From NCBI GenBank assembly GCA_963921825.1, contig OY997591.1, positions 53,855,031 to 53,919,030 on the forward strand: a DNA stretch of 64,000 nt. The letters run 5' to 3'. Position numbers and translations under genes: made by a program. Within the stretch, counting starts at the first letter, position 1. Every line of letters starts with the position of its first letter. This stretch comes from Erodium maritimum (taxonomy: Eukaryota > Streptophyta > Magnoliopsida > Geraniales > Geraniaceae). The notes under the pieces are model-generated. The model saw nothing but the letters and a program-made list of their open reading frames with translations. It was not told where the DNA came from and did not search any database. Positions 23,955 through 34,982 of the stretch are shown here, piece after piece.

Positions 23955-24616
23955 TAAGCAAGTGGGAAGGGTGCTGGTTTGTAGCCAGTGAGACCATTAT
24001 TGGACAAGATGTCGAGGGTATACTTTCTTTGGGAGAGGATAATCCCTAAATGAGATCGAGCTACCTCGAGGCTAAGGAAATACTTCAAAGTCCCTAAGTC
24101 TTTGATCTTGAATTTCTTTTCCAAATGCTCATTGAGTTGTTGAATACAAAGTGAATCTGTTCCCATGATAACTATATCATCCACATATATCATAACTGCA
24201 ACGAATGATCCAGGAGCAACAAATGTGAAAAGGGAGTGGTCTGCAGCTGAGGGCTTGTAACCAAGGATAATAATAGACTTTGTGAACTTTTGGTACCAGT
24301 TACAAGATGCTTGTTTGAGCCCATAAAGATATTTGTGTAGACGAAAAACCCGTTGCTCCCCTTGTCTGGAAAAACCTTGTGGAACCTTCATATAAACCTC
24401 CTCTTATAAGTCCACATGCAAAAACACGTTGTTGACATCAAGCTGATATAAAGGCCAACCGCGATTAGCTGCAATCGCAAGGAGACATCTAATAGTAAAC
24501 ATTTTGACCACTAGGGAAAAGGTATCAATGTAATCAACTCCTTCCACTTGAGTGTAACCTTTTGTAACAAGGCGAGCCTTATAACGCTCGATGCTTCCAT
24601 CTGGATGATATTTCAC
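23954..24616 (-). pseudogene. Copia reverse transcriptase
   Basis: It would copy element RNA into DNA in the particle. The first block (24404-24616) has [19 protein letters not shown] and the [15 protein letters not shown] active-site region, with the usual K-N-A-F-L-H-G changed. The second block (23954-24391) has HKYLYGLKQASCNWYQKF and the catalytic YVDDIVIMG, then FKIKDLGTLKYFLSLEVARS. A stop and frame break separate the two at about 24392-24404. Confidence 0.92.
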
Positions 24617-25080
24617 TTTCTACACCCACTTAGAATCGATGGAACGTTTTCCCGGGGAAGCTCTGTTAAGGTCCAAGTGTGACTCCCTTCAAGAGCTGAA
24701 ATCTCTTGTGTCATAGCAGCACTTTAATGCTCATGTGTGATTTCTTGTTGAAAGGTACGTGGCTCATCCACAGAAGAGATGGGCACTAGAAAGGCAGAGT
24801 GAACAAGTGATAGTTTATCATATGAAATAGCATGGGAAAGAGGATGTACCGTCGAGTTCGCTGAAGGAACGGTCTGGCGCGGGGCGGAACTTGGCGGAAA
24901 GATAGAATGTGGCAGGGTGTAATCATACCCACTTAAGCATGTAGAGGGCCTGCAGACACGCTTGATAGGAAGAGATGATGTTTCTATAGTCTCATGGGTC
25001 GTATCCTCAGTTGGGATTGAAGAAGGCGCTTCTGGTGGTGGAGTATGAATCATGTAAAAATGTGATGTCAAGTGGCATCA
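24617..25080 (-). pseudogene. Copia integrase-RT linker region
   Basis: The minus frame 24724-25071 encodes a Pro/Ser/Thr-rich stretch with VCRPSTCLSGYDYTLP, the R-x-x-x-P-x-x-x-x-D-Y motif commonly found just before copia reverse transcriptase. It supports continuity between the integrase and reverse transcriptase pieces. Confidence 0.7.
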
Positions 25081-25983
25081 GGGGTGGAACATGAGAAGCA
25101 TCAGATGGTGGTCCGGTGTTCGCACATTGGTCTCCTGGGAAGATGTTCTCCCAAAACTGCACATCTCGTGATATGACAACCCTTGTGATTCAAGGTCATA
25201 AACGCGATAACCTTTCTATCCCACCGGGTATCCCACAAATAAGTTGGGGCGAGATCTTAGGGAAAATTTATCGCGTGTTTATTGGTGAACACAACAAAAA
25301 CAAACAGAGCTTCGGAGGTGATCATACTCCGGTTTCTTCCCATAAAGCATTTCAAACGAGGTTTTGTTCCCAATTACTGCAAGTGGCATCCGATTAATCA
25401 AATAGGCCGTCATAAGTGTGCATTCTGCCAAAAAACGTAATGAAAGCCTGGATTGAAAACGTAAGGCTCGTGCAACCTCAAGAACATGTCGGTGCTTCCT
25501 CTCTACGACACCATTTTCCTGAGGGGTACCAATATCATTGTAGTAAGCTACTAGTTTATGGTGTTGAAATTATTTGCCTCCATTGGTGCAAAGACACTTG
25601 ACCCAAACATCAAATTGACCTGCCACCCAATTAAAAAAATGGAAAACCTTCATTTTCACTTTAGACTTCTGCTTCATTAAGTACACTCAGGTGGCCCTGT
25701 TGTAGTCATCAACAATAGAGAGGAAGAAATGGCACCCTGAGAGTAAGGGCGTGTGGTTAGATCCCCAAATATCGGAATGGATTAATTCGAATATCCGAGT
25801 AGTCTTATGTGTGTGGACTGGGAAAACCAATCGTGTCTGTTTAGCATTACAACAAGCATCACATATACCCAATCCATGCTTGAAAAAATTAGAAGATAAA
25901 CCTGAAATTAAAGATAACCGAGAAGCCGGCATATGCCCTAAACACCGATGCCATAACTGAGTCTCATCATTCCCACGAGTCAA
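25081..25983 (-). pseudogene. Copia integrase
   Basis: It would join element cDNA to chromosomal DNA. The HHCC zinc-binding part is visible at 25687-25983 (QLWHRCLGHMPASRL ... CDACCNAKQ), then the catalytic core: LIHSDIWG (first Asp) and FFLSIVDDYNRAT. Further parts (GVVERKHRH-like, AYLINRMP, FEMLYGKKPEYDHLRSF) continue down to about 25200 in shifting frames. Several stops make it inactive. Confidence 0.85.
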
Positions 25984-26010
25984 TAAGGCCTTTCCTGCCT
26001 CTGTTGATTC

Positions 26011-26430
26011 TCAATGGTAGAGCCTGTTCCGCACCTTACCCGTTCCAATCATCTTCCTCGAGAGTAAGTCTTGTATCACACAACAACCCAAGTAAAATAT
26101 TAGTGCACAATTGAGATCACGAGTAATCTGACTGACATATAGTAAATTGAAGAAAAAATACGGTATTGCAAGAACTCGATCGAGAGTCAACAGAGAATCA
26201 AGGACCACTTGTCCGACGACGGTCACATGAGCACTTTCTCCTCTAGGCACTTCTACAGACAGAAATTGTTTTTTATTTTGAATGTTTGATAAAAGGGTAG
26301 TATCACAATAAATATGATTAGTTGCCCCATAGTAAATAATCCGTATCGTAGAGATGTCACCATAATTTTGAAGGGTAGTCGAAGTACCGGAAAAACCATT
26401 CATAGATTGAGATATACTAAAAATTTCCAA
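26011..26430 (-). pseudogene. Copia protease
   Basis: The frame shows the copia protease layout (W-x-x-D-S-G-A-T-x-H, then V-x-V-A-D-G..., I-x-x-x-L-L-S-V), here as IIYYGATNHIYCD, LDRVLAIPYFFFNLLYVSQI and RDLNCALIFY. The catalytic D-S-G has become Y-Y-G, so the enzyme is dead even where the frame is open. Confidence 0.85.
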
Positions 26431-27159
26431 AAAAATTAGACTTTTGGGCTTTAGAAAGCTGGCCTAAAAAAGCCTCCAAAGAGGGGTCAACGGGTTGGGC
26501 TGACCTGAAAAGAAGATCCACGCCCATACCCTGCCCCAATCCAAGCACCACGACCCGCCCAAGACCCGCGTGGAGATCTGCTACCCATCTCGAACCCGCG
26601 TTGTCAGCTGCTCGCCTCGAGTCCGCGTGCAGAAACGCGTGACGCCCTGACCTAGAGCACCGACCTGTTTCGCCCATTTGACTTACGACTCTGTGGCCCA
26701 TGCAAGTTGGCCTACTAGGGCTTGTGATGTTTTCCTCTATCAGAGAATGTGCAGTTGCAGCACCAGGCGCGTCTCCCACAAAATGTGTCATATCTACAGA
26801 TGGTGCAAAGGTAGGTCTCGGGAAGCAGATAGAGTGTCTCCAAGGAGAAGGTCATGTGGAAGCAAGTGTAGAATGGTGGCACGCTCAAGGTTGTAGTTCG
26901 ACATCAATGGTGCTTCCCAATCCGGTAACAGGACGCTCAGAGGTCTGGCTGATGAGTTCTCGGGGTGGCTGCGTCCGACAAAGAATATGTGTTTGAAATC
27001 TCTCAATACTTGGATATGACTGTTAACACCGCAAATACACTTACCACATATAAACTTGGGAAGATAGAGAATTTGCAACCCATCCCATATCCCTATTGAT
27101 ATGTCGAAAAATGACGAAATTACAGGTTGGGCGTTAGCCATTGAAGGCTTTGATACCAT
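26417..27159 (-). pseudogene. Copia gag remnant
   Basis: An ATG at 27157-27159 overlaps the primer site, as often seen in small copia elements. The frame 27159-26794 (MVSKPSMANAQPVISSFF...) and a second frame 26791-26417 precede the protease. No zinc knuckle is visible, and the region is shorter than a complete gag, so it is an internally deleted remnant. Confidence 0.6.
27146..27158 (-). other. Copia primer-binding site
   Basis: The minus strand reads TGGTATCAAAGCC, close to the complement of the initiator Met-tRNA 3' end, 8 bp after the LTR end CCTAACA. Confidence 0.85.
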
Positions 27160-27166
27160 GTAAAAT

Positions 27167-27359
27167 TGTTAGGATATTGTATCCATATTTTCTTAATCAA
27201 CTTGACTGCATAATTTATACAAGAAGTAGATGATAAAAAAAGGAAATAAAGATCTTCCTAATATTTACAATATCAGATAATATCATATTCAAATCTTTGA
27301 TTGACGGAAACGTTGTGATCAGAATCATGCTTCATCCTCGACACAGAACATTACCTTCA
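27167..27359 (-). repeat. 5' LTR of the copia element
   Basis: Read on the minus strand it runs from TGAAGGTAATG to ATATCCTAACA, about 193 bp, with TG..CA ends. It shares most blocks with the left LTR at 21151-21323. Confidence 0.8.
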
Positions 27360-27506
27360 ATATCTTCCATCTCTCACACAAACATAGACATAATTGTAAT
27401 AGCATGGTGCCATGTGGATAAGTGCTCTTTTTTTTTTGAACAATTCAATAATTTAATCATTCTCACTTCGTTTCAACTCCGATTAGTTTCAAATTTGCAC
27501 CAATAT

Positions 27507-30427
27507 TGTAAAACCCCACGTATTTTAAGAGAGCATTATTTTGAGAAATGAAACGTTGAGGTAGGAAATTGCAACAGTATTGTTGAAGGGAAAAAAGGGG
27601 TAAATTCTGGACCGAAGCATAGATTGGGCCAGGTTGGGCCCAATCAACGTCGAACCCATTTGCACGCACGCGCGGCCCAGTCTTCAGAAACCCTTGGTCT
27701 TCAACTCAGCGCCACACAAAATTCGAGAGAGAAACGCAGCGCCGCACGCCTCTCTCTCCCTCGTTCTCTCTCGAACTCGCTGGAGATCTAGAGCGCTCCT
27801 GACCTCGCCGGAGCTCCTGCGCTATTTCCTGACCCTCCTCCACCATCTACCGCCTCAAACCCGTACTAGAAACACCCCATCCCTCTTTTCCTTCTTCGTT
27901 TCGCCGTCAGAACCAGCACGATCTCGCCGGAGAACATTCGAGGTTCCCAAGCTCGATCCTACACGGTTCGTGCTTCTCTCGACCTCCCTCCTTCTTCTCC
28001 GAACCTTCGTTTCCTGAGAGCACATCGTTCCGGGCTCTATCTGAGCGAGTTTGGTCGGAACCCTCGCGGGCGACCCCGAGCTCGTCAGATCTGAGACGAG
28101 GACGGGTTTTGAGTCACGCTCGAGCTCCTACCGCCACCACCATGACTCCGCCAAGACCTGACGCAACCTCTCCGCCCTCTTTTTTCCCCTTGCGTGCTCG
28201 CCTGACACCATCTACGGTGGCCAGATCACTCAAGCATCGCCGGAACTACCTACAGCTCAGGCACGGGTCTGGGCAGAGCTTTGGGCCTGTTGGAGTTGGG
28301 CCTTAGGCCAGACGGGCCTTGGGCCAGGGTGGTTGGGCTTGGTCACGGGCCTTGGGCCCAGGCTAAGACTTGGGTTCGGACTCGGACCGGGTCTGGACTC
28401 GGGTCTGGATCCGGGTTCGGGCTCGGCCCGGATCTGGTTTCGGGTTGGGCTCAGATCCGGGTCAACCCGGTTCCAAAGAAAATCATTTTTAAAAATCAAA
28501 TTAATTAACTAATTTAATTAATTTAAGTTTGACAATTAAAGGACCTTTGGACAAATACCGAGACTGGTTGGACCTTTTATCTGTCAAACCCAGACACCGG
28601 CTTGGACTTGCCCGAGTACTTGGACTTCACCCGAGAAGACGGAGTTGGCCCGGTCGTCAGCAGCTAGGAGTATTATTAGAGGAAGACCTTGAGGTAGGGA
28701 AAGTCTTAACCTCCTCGTGTAACTTAATATTTAGTATGCCTATTAGGTTAATAAAATTGGAAAGGTCCTAGATTGCATATAGGATGCGAATAACTAGAAT
28801 AATCGTCTTTCAATTACTAATAACCAGACGTGTCTAGTATGCATGCGTAGGATGTGAATAACTAGTTTGGCTCGCTTTCAATACCTGGGAAATTGCCGTG
28901 CTGGTAGAAAGGCCGAGATGAGCCATAGGATTGGTTGTGGTTGCCTCACATGCATTGATTGCTTAGTCTTCAGGATAAATTAAGAGTCTAACGAACTAGA
29001 TAAATCGTATGCTTGAACGGTTGAATGAATGCTTGAATGATTGAATGGATATTTGAATGATTGAATGAATGATTGAGTGTAATTGATTGTGCCAAATGGT
29101 ACGATCGGGTGAATGATAGACCGATGGATCGCGATTGGTAAGTATAACGGTACGTGTAAAGGTATATGGATCTCTTTGGTGTGTTGTGATGGAATTGTGA
29201 TTTTCTAAGCTTTGGTTGTATGAGGTATTGGCATGTTAGTCTCTTGTGTGTGTTTTGAGGTTATTGGTGATCCAGTATGGCACCCACACCGTAGAGGATT
29301 CCGGTGTGGGGTAGTGTCATAGCCGATGGATGGTTTACCCTGCGGGGAATGATTATTGGTGATCTGGTATGGTACCCACACCGTAGAGGATTCCGGTGTG
29401 GGGTAGTATCATAGTCGGTGGATGCTTATTGAACCATGCGGGGCATTGGTTATTGGACCCTGTGGGGCATTGATTATTGGACCCTGCGGGGCATTGGTTA
29501 TTGGACCCTGCGAGGCATTGATTATTGGACCCTGCGGGGCATTGGTTATTGGACCCTGCGGGGCAATTGGATGGTTTACCCTGCGGGGAATGGTTACTTG
29601 TTGATTCACCCGAGTGTATGCGTCCTGCGGGAGCATTACCTTGGTTCCCGATGACATATGGTCCTTTGGGGTCATTTCCGAGAATCCCGACGATATGTGT
29701 CCCTCAGGGATGTTACCGGTAGCTCGACGTATGTGCCTCCTCTGGACCGAGGGAAAATCTGACATGACACGAGTACTCTTGTGGATCGGAGTATGGGATC
29801 CGATATGACACAAGAACCTATTCGTGGATCGGAGTATTGAGGATTCGAGTTGTTGGTGTGATATTTACTTGCGCCCATTTTAGTAGTTATCAAATATTTA
29901 CAGCGCTTTTCATTGATTCTTTCATAAGTTATTGTTACCTTTAAGAATGTGATATTGTTTTTTTATCTTTAACCGTTTTACAACATCTTATTGATTAAAA
30001 GTATTAATTAAAAAATGTGTCGTCGTGCTAAGACAGTTTTATTACTAAATTGGAGGTTAAACTGTTTATGATTTTCCTTACTGAGCGTAAGCTCACCCCC
30101 CCCTATGTTTTATCTAATGTTCTACAGGCGTGCATGGGGAGTAGTGAGGCTCGGGAGCTTCTGGATAGTCGGGGTGTTTAGCTTAGAGACGTGTTGGTCA
30201 TCTGTATCGAACCTCTTATTTGACGTACTCTATTTTGATCCTTGACTCCTTATTTACGATTTGGAACTTATGATTTGAGTATTGGAGATTTGAAAATCGT
30301 TTATTACTTGAGCATTTGATCGGAACTCATTTTAGCATTTAATCAGTTTTATTATTTTTGGTTACTATTTAATTGTCAACGTAAGTCACGTCTCGAGTCC
30401 GGCCAAAACCGGATTTGGGGCGTGACA
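27507..30427 (+). repeat. Solo LTR of a Tekay/Del-like chromovirus, with target duplication AATAT
   Basis: It begins TGTAAAACCCC and ends GGATTTGGGGCGTGACA. The bases AATAT flank it on both sides (27502-27506 and 30428-30432), a perfect 5-bp target duplication. No internal region follows, so it is a solo LTR of 2,921 bp left by LTR-LTR recombination. It belongs to the same family as 55989-58755. The upstream half is GC-rich (27700-28460); open frames there are chance. The palindrome TGAGCGTAAGCTCA is at 30082-30095. Confidence 0.93.
29424..29600 (+). repeat. 24-bp tandem repeat in the solo LTR
   Basis: The unit GGACCCTGCGGGGCATTGGT TATT is repeated about six times with small changes, ending in TTTACCCTGCGGGGAATGG. 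Related but shorter blocks with ATTGGGCCTACGGGTC lie, inverted, at 9250-9340 and 18510-18640, so the repeat is an old LTR feature. Confidence 0.9.
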
Positions 30428-30432
30428 AATAT

Positions 30433-31000
30433 AGTAGAAAAATGATAAATCAATACTCAATTATTTAATAAACTTTCTAAGATAATATTTTTGTTCAGTC
30501 ATGACTCGGGGATATGGTGCTAAATTAAAAATTCGCTAAAATTATAAGATAATACACTTTTGATAATTTACATATGTCCCATATAAAATATAAATTAATA
30601 ATTCCTTATATACTACATATTATGTGAATGATTTAGTAAGATTTCTTGAAAAATGACTCAATTGTGTATTTTTTTTTCTTGAAATCAATTTCATCTTGAA
30701 TCATATCTCTAATTTTCTTTAGCATTATAAGAAATTTTGGTGTTGTTTTTTCATAACCCAGCAAGAAATTATTCAATGTGATTGCCGCTTTAATAGCCTC
30801 ATTCCGTGAAGGGGGCTCCATGGTAGAACTTTCATCATCATCTTCCTCATACACTGTATAATAATTAATTAAGTTAAAGTTTGAAAGTTGTTTTAATAAT
30901 TAAGTGTTTCATTATAAATTAATAAAATATTAACTAATATATGAAATAATAAATATTAATTTATAGATTAATTAATAACTCTTTTAAGGAAAATCAAAGG
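30433..31000. other. AT-rich segment with a transposase scrap
   Basis: Mostly AT-rich and non-coding. The only recognisable piece is the transposase C-terminal fragment at 30633-30854. Confidence 0.5.
30633..30854 (-). pseudogene. C-terminal fragment of a pogo/Tigger-like transposase
   Basis: The 73-residue minus frame has an acidic start (EEDDDESS), a helical part NEAIKAAITLNNFLLGY and LIMLKKIRDMIQ, and ends TIESFFKKSY. The C-termini of CENP-B/pogo/Tigger transposases often have this order and end in a PCNA-binding-like box (Q-x-x-I/L-x-x-F-F). Here the hydrophobic and FF positions are kept but the Gln is Lys or Tyr. The DDE core is not found nearby. The assignment rests on resemblance only. 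Confidence 0.5.
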
Positions 31001-31004
31001 AGGG

Positions 31005-32370
31005 TTGGAGGCTCGTCCGGTAGTTTCAGGCAAGGACAAAAACGAACGGAAGGTGCGTACACGTTCCCGTCCGGTTACTCCTGCGAAGAAGAGTGGTGGT
31101 CCAACACGAATGAAGCTCTCCGAGAAGGTTCAAGCTTCAAAGTCGGGTGTGGCCCAAGTTACAGAGTTTTCTAGGTCTAAAGACGAGAAAAAAGGTCTCG
31201 TTTAAGGAAATTTCTGGTCGGGCCACTAGGGATGGGAAGACAGTAGAACCAATGCACCCGAGTTCTGCTCAGGTTCGTGATGTTGCGCTCGAGAAACAGG
31301 GTAATGAGGTCGGTTTGGTCGGTGGGAAACTTGAGAAGGGTGGTTCTTTTAATCCAGTGAAGAAGAAGCAGGCTTTTTCAGCTCTCAAGGGACTCGACCC
31401 TGCACAGGTAATTTCGAACGAAGTGTACATTCGGAACTTACCATACGCGAGTTCGGATGATTGGGTTCGTCCCACTTTTGGTGTGTTTGGCGAAATTACC
31501 GGATGCTCTGTTTTGAAGCACGCGAACAGGGGTTGAAAGATTTTTGGGTTTGTTACGTTTCTGTCACCAGAATCGGCGTCCACGGAAGTGGAAACCTTCA
31601 ATGGATACAAGTTGTTCTTAGCTCTGGCTTACCCTCGTGATCTAGTTGGTTTATCTTCAAATTGAGTCGAGAATACTCAGGTGTCGATTCCGATAGTCTC
31701 GCTTGAGCTTTTGGGATCCAGTGGTTTCGGTGGAACAGAGCCTGGTGGTGTGGTTGCGTCAGGTGTTGAGGCCCTAACTGAAGCCCAATCTCCAGAACCA
31801 TGTATTGAGACCCACTCAGCAAGCTACTTTGGCTCTGGTGGTATGGTTCCGTTGGATTCAGTGATGGACTCATGCCCTCAAGCCTAGTCCCAGGAGGATA
31901 TTCCTTCCCCTTTGGATTTGGGTTTGGGTGATGGCAATCAGCCCGACATTGTTGAGGTAGATGATCCCGGTGAGAATCACCAGAGTAGCCCATGGAAGGA
32001 GGTTCTCCTAAAATCCCTGAAGCCAATCACCACGTCACAAAGCAATGTTTTAGCTCAAACAAAAAGACGTAGTCGTCCAAAGAAGGGACAGTCAAAAGAA
32101 CCTGTTCCTCCAACTGTCGTTTATTGGACAAGAGCTAAGACTACCGCTGATAGAGGAGGAAATCCAGTGAGCTTTACTATCGATATTGCTAAGAAAGATA
32201 GCTCATGGGATTGGAGTTTTAGCAAGAAAGTGGGAAAAAAGGCGTTTAACTTTGTTCCACTGATGCTCGATCAATCCAAAGACATTCCGCATCATGTTGA
32301 GGAGGACGTCGGGTATAGTGAGGCTAAGGATCTGATTATTCCTATTTCGGTTTCCAACCAGTTTCTTTGA
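31005..32370 (+). pseudogene. LINE ORF1 with RNA-recognition motif (BNR-like L1), 5'-truncated
   Basis: ORF1 of some plant L1 LINEs encodes an RNA-binding protein with an RRM. Here a basic N-terminal part is followed, after a frameshift at about 31190, by the RRM (31410-31620): RNP2-like VYIRNLP, GVFGEITGCSV, then RNP1-like KIFGFVTF. The acidic/hydrophilic C-terminal part, with SPWKEVLL, IVEVDDPGEN and KRRSRPKKGQ, runs to TGA at 32370. In-frame stops lie at 31534, 31663 and 31885. The start is missing (no ATG), and ORF2 is absent because an inverted LTR begins about 150 bp later. Confidence 0.75.
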
Positions 32371-32523
32371 TTGACCTCGGGTAGGACGTAGGTATTGAGG
32401 AAGGCTTTGATGGCGGCTTTTTCTTGAGTTTCTTGTTGTTGCTATCTGTTTTGCTCTTGTAGCTGTATTAGTTTGAGGAAATAGTCCTGTTTAAGGATCG
32501 TTTCTTGCTTTGTTCTACTTTGT
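32371..32523 (+). other. Spacer after LINE ORF1
   Basis: T-rich non-coding sequence, probably the LINE intergenic part before ORF2, cut by the LTR fragment at about 32524. Confidence 0.45.
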
Positions 32524-34343
32524 TGTAAAATACGGGCTCTCATGGCCACCCAAGACTCCAACAGTAAAACACGGGCTCTCATGGCCACCCAAGACTCCAA
32601 CAGTAAAACACGGGCTCTCATGGCCACCCAAGACAGAAACTAAACTATCAACCTCCGGGCATGGTCATATGCCTCCAGTAATTCTAATATCGATAAGTTC
32701 ACTGCTACTACGACACTACTAAGTGGCACATGCATTTATAATGTTTGCTACGTTCCCGTATCATACGAAACTACCCGGTGTCTCCTGTCTTCCTAATATT
32801 CGATAAACTTACTTAACCCACGACACCCCAATGTCACATGCATTTCTAATGTTAACTTTCCCTAGTCAGGGCCGAGATCCGGCTACTTTTCCCTACCTCG
32901 TAAGTTTCTCCAAAAGCGCACAAAATAAGCCCTGGCGTGATCTCGGTCACTCGCCTAGCTTTCCCTTCCCTCGGTCTACGGCACGATCTAATAAGAACAC
33001 AATTTTAAATACTTATAAGTTCGTAGACATAAAATGGAATTTAATAAACTCGATGCCCGAAAGTAACCCCGACAATGTCGATCACTCCCAAACTTCCCAA
33101 TTACTCGACATTGTTGATAATGGACCCGGAAAAGCCCGATTCGCCTGACATGGCGAATCTGCCCGGGTTTTGGAAACGCCCTTCCGGGGCTTTGATTAGA
33201 ATAATTCAAGGATTCCTAGGAACTCGACGGAATCGAATTCCGGCTTCCGAGTAATTTAATTAGAGTTTCAAGTTTCTAAACCCGTCAATTACAACTTTTA
33301 CAATTTAAATCCAAATTTCGATCCGGTTGTGGATTAATGATCCGGGGAACGTTCTAAACCACCCGAACACGAAATCCGAGCACCCGAGCACGTGGGCCCC
33401 ACCCGGCCAACTTGTCCGTGGGTGGCTAGGGTTCAAATGGGCCCGGCCCACCATGGTGGTGGCCGGCCCTAGCTCCGGCCAGCCACCCCATGGCCGGCCG
33501 GCCACACCCTATGGTGGCCGGAGCTCCCCCCGAGCTTCCGGTCACCGGAAAACGTCCCTCTTCACCCCAAAACGCCTCCAAAATGTCTCCAACGATCCCC
33601 CATCCTCAATACAACCCTAAACTAATAGTTTTAAACCAAAACCTAATTTTAGAACTTGACAAAACGAAGATCGGTTTGGTGATTACCGTAGAGGAAGGCG
33701 GTGTGAGTTCGATTCTCCTAACTTTGAGACGATCCAAGGGTTGGATGAGTGTGAATAGTAGCACAAACCCTAGCCCTTCTCTTTTCTCTCTTCTTCTCCT
33801 TCTCCTTCTCTCTCTAACTCTCTTCTCTTCTTTTTTCTATTTTTGTTTCTCTTTCTACAAGGTGTGGCCGAACACACCTATAGGTGTGTCTCCCTTGTCT
33901 TGTCCAAACCTAACACCACCACTTGTTTGACAAGTGGCAAGGTGGGGCCCACACCTTTTTGGAAAATATCTTCGCGAAATTCGGACGTTTCGGGCCCCGA
34001 ACGGGCACTTTTTCCAAGAAATTACGAAACTTCACGGGCTACTAGGAAACGGCTCAACTAAGACCGCTGCGACGACGGCTAATCTTTTTGGATCCAAAAC
34101 GGTCTTCGAATGGACCAAAACGTCGCTTGGTTGATTTTTCCAGCGAAAAGTCAACATTTCCCAAATTGGTCAGGAAGTTTCCCTGAGTCCCCCGGAACTT
34201 ACTTTGGTCGATATCGGGATCAACTTAAGTCCGGTATGACCCTCGGGGTCAATTCTAGGTTCAATTAAGTGTCTGTCTTAAAATTTTTAAATTTTCCTGT
34301 TTTTCGCAGGTTTGACTGGCGTTGACCGGGAGTGGTTATTACA
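32524..34343 (-). repeat. Truncated inverted chromovirus LTR
   Basis: On the minus strand it starts TGTAATAACCACTCCCGGTC at 34343 and runs to about 32524, where its 3' third is missing. It is closely related to 42981-46246: the GGGCCCCACCCGGCCA block, the CACCATGGTGGTGGCCGGCCC block and AAGTCAACATTTCCCAAATTG. Three copies of a 39-bp repeat with CGGGCTCTCATGGCCACCCA lie at its broken end (32524-32640). No target duplication is visible. Confidence 0.88.
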
Positions 34344-34982
34344 CATCAAGTTACCCCTTACTACTTTAACTAAAAGATAACATGGGGATAAATCGTATGG
34401 GAGTAGTGATGAGCGTAAATTTGTCTTACTTAATTTGACAATTTCCTCCTATATTTTTACATTGTTTATGCCTTGTTTTTTTAATATATTTTTAGCATTA
34501 TTTAATAATTGCCCTAAACCTCGTTCGTTGTCGAGATTTTCCAAATGTTGATAAAATAGACATTATTGGTCTCATTTTCTAAGCTTCGCAAAAGAAAATT
34601 ATTGGCGCAAGAACGAGGTGGATCGGAGGTCAAATAGATCGAGAATGAGCAACGAAAGTTTAAAGTTGTAAATTGGAAAACATGTACCACGATTAGTTCT
34701 AGTGTGGCGCAGCGTACAACCGTACCGTGAGCTTGCATGCAACCGGCCTTTGGATTGATTAACCAGGACGAAGACCCATCACAATTGTTAGTGCTGAGTC
34801 AAGTTGACCGCACGTTCGTCCGTTGGATCGGTGGACAACATGATCGAAGGCACATAGAGCTTGCTGCAACATTTTCCCCTTAGCTCTCCAGTACCAGATC
34901 ACATCAGATAACTAGCACTCTACTTCTCCATTTCCCGTGATCTTGAAGAAAAAACTTATATAAATTATATGTATATATATAT
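34344..34982. other. Unassigned, possible old LTR fragment
   Basis: No gene seen. The part from about 34408 (TGATGAGCGTAAATTTGTCT) has the look of the start of a Tat/Athila-type LTR, but no second copy or end is in the window. The last 15 bp are a TA tract. Confidence 0.3.

Noticed and set aside
29409..29813. 134-residue minus-strand frame with repeated GPITNAPQ units
   Set aside because: It is a translation of the 24-bp LTR tandem repeat; no independent evidence of coding.
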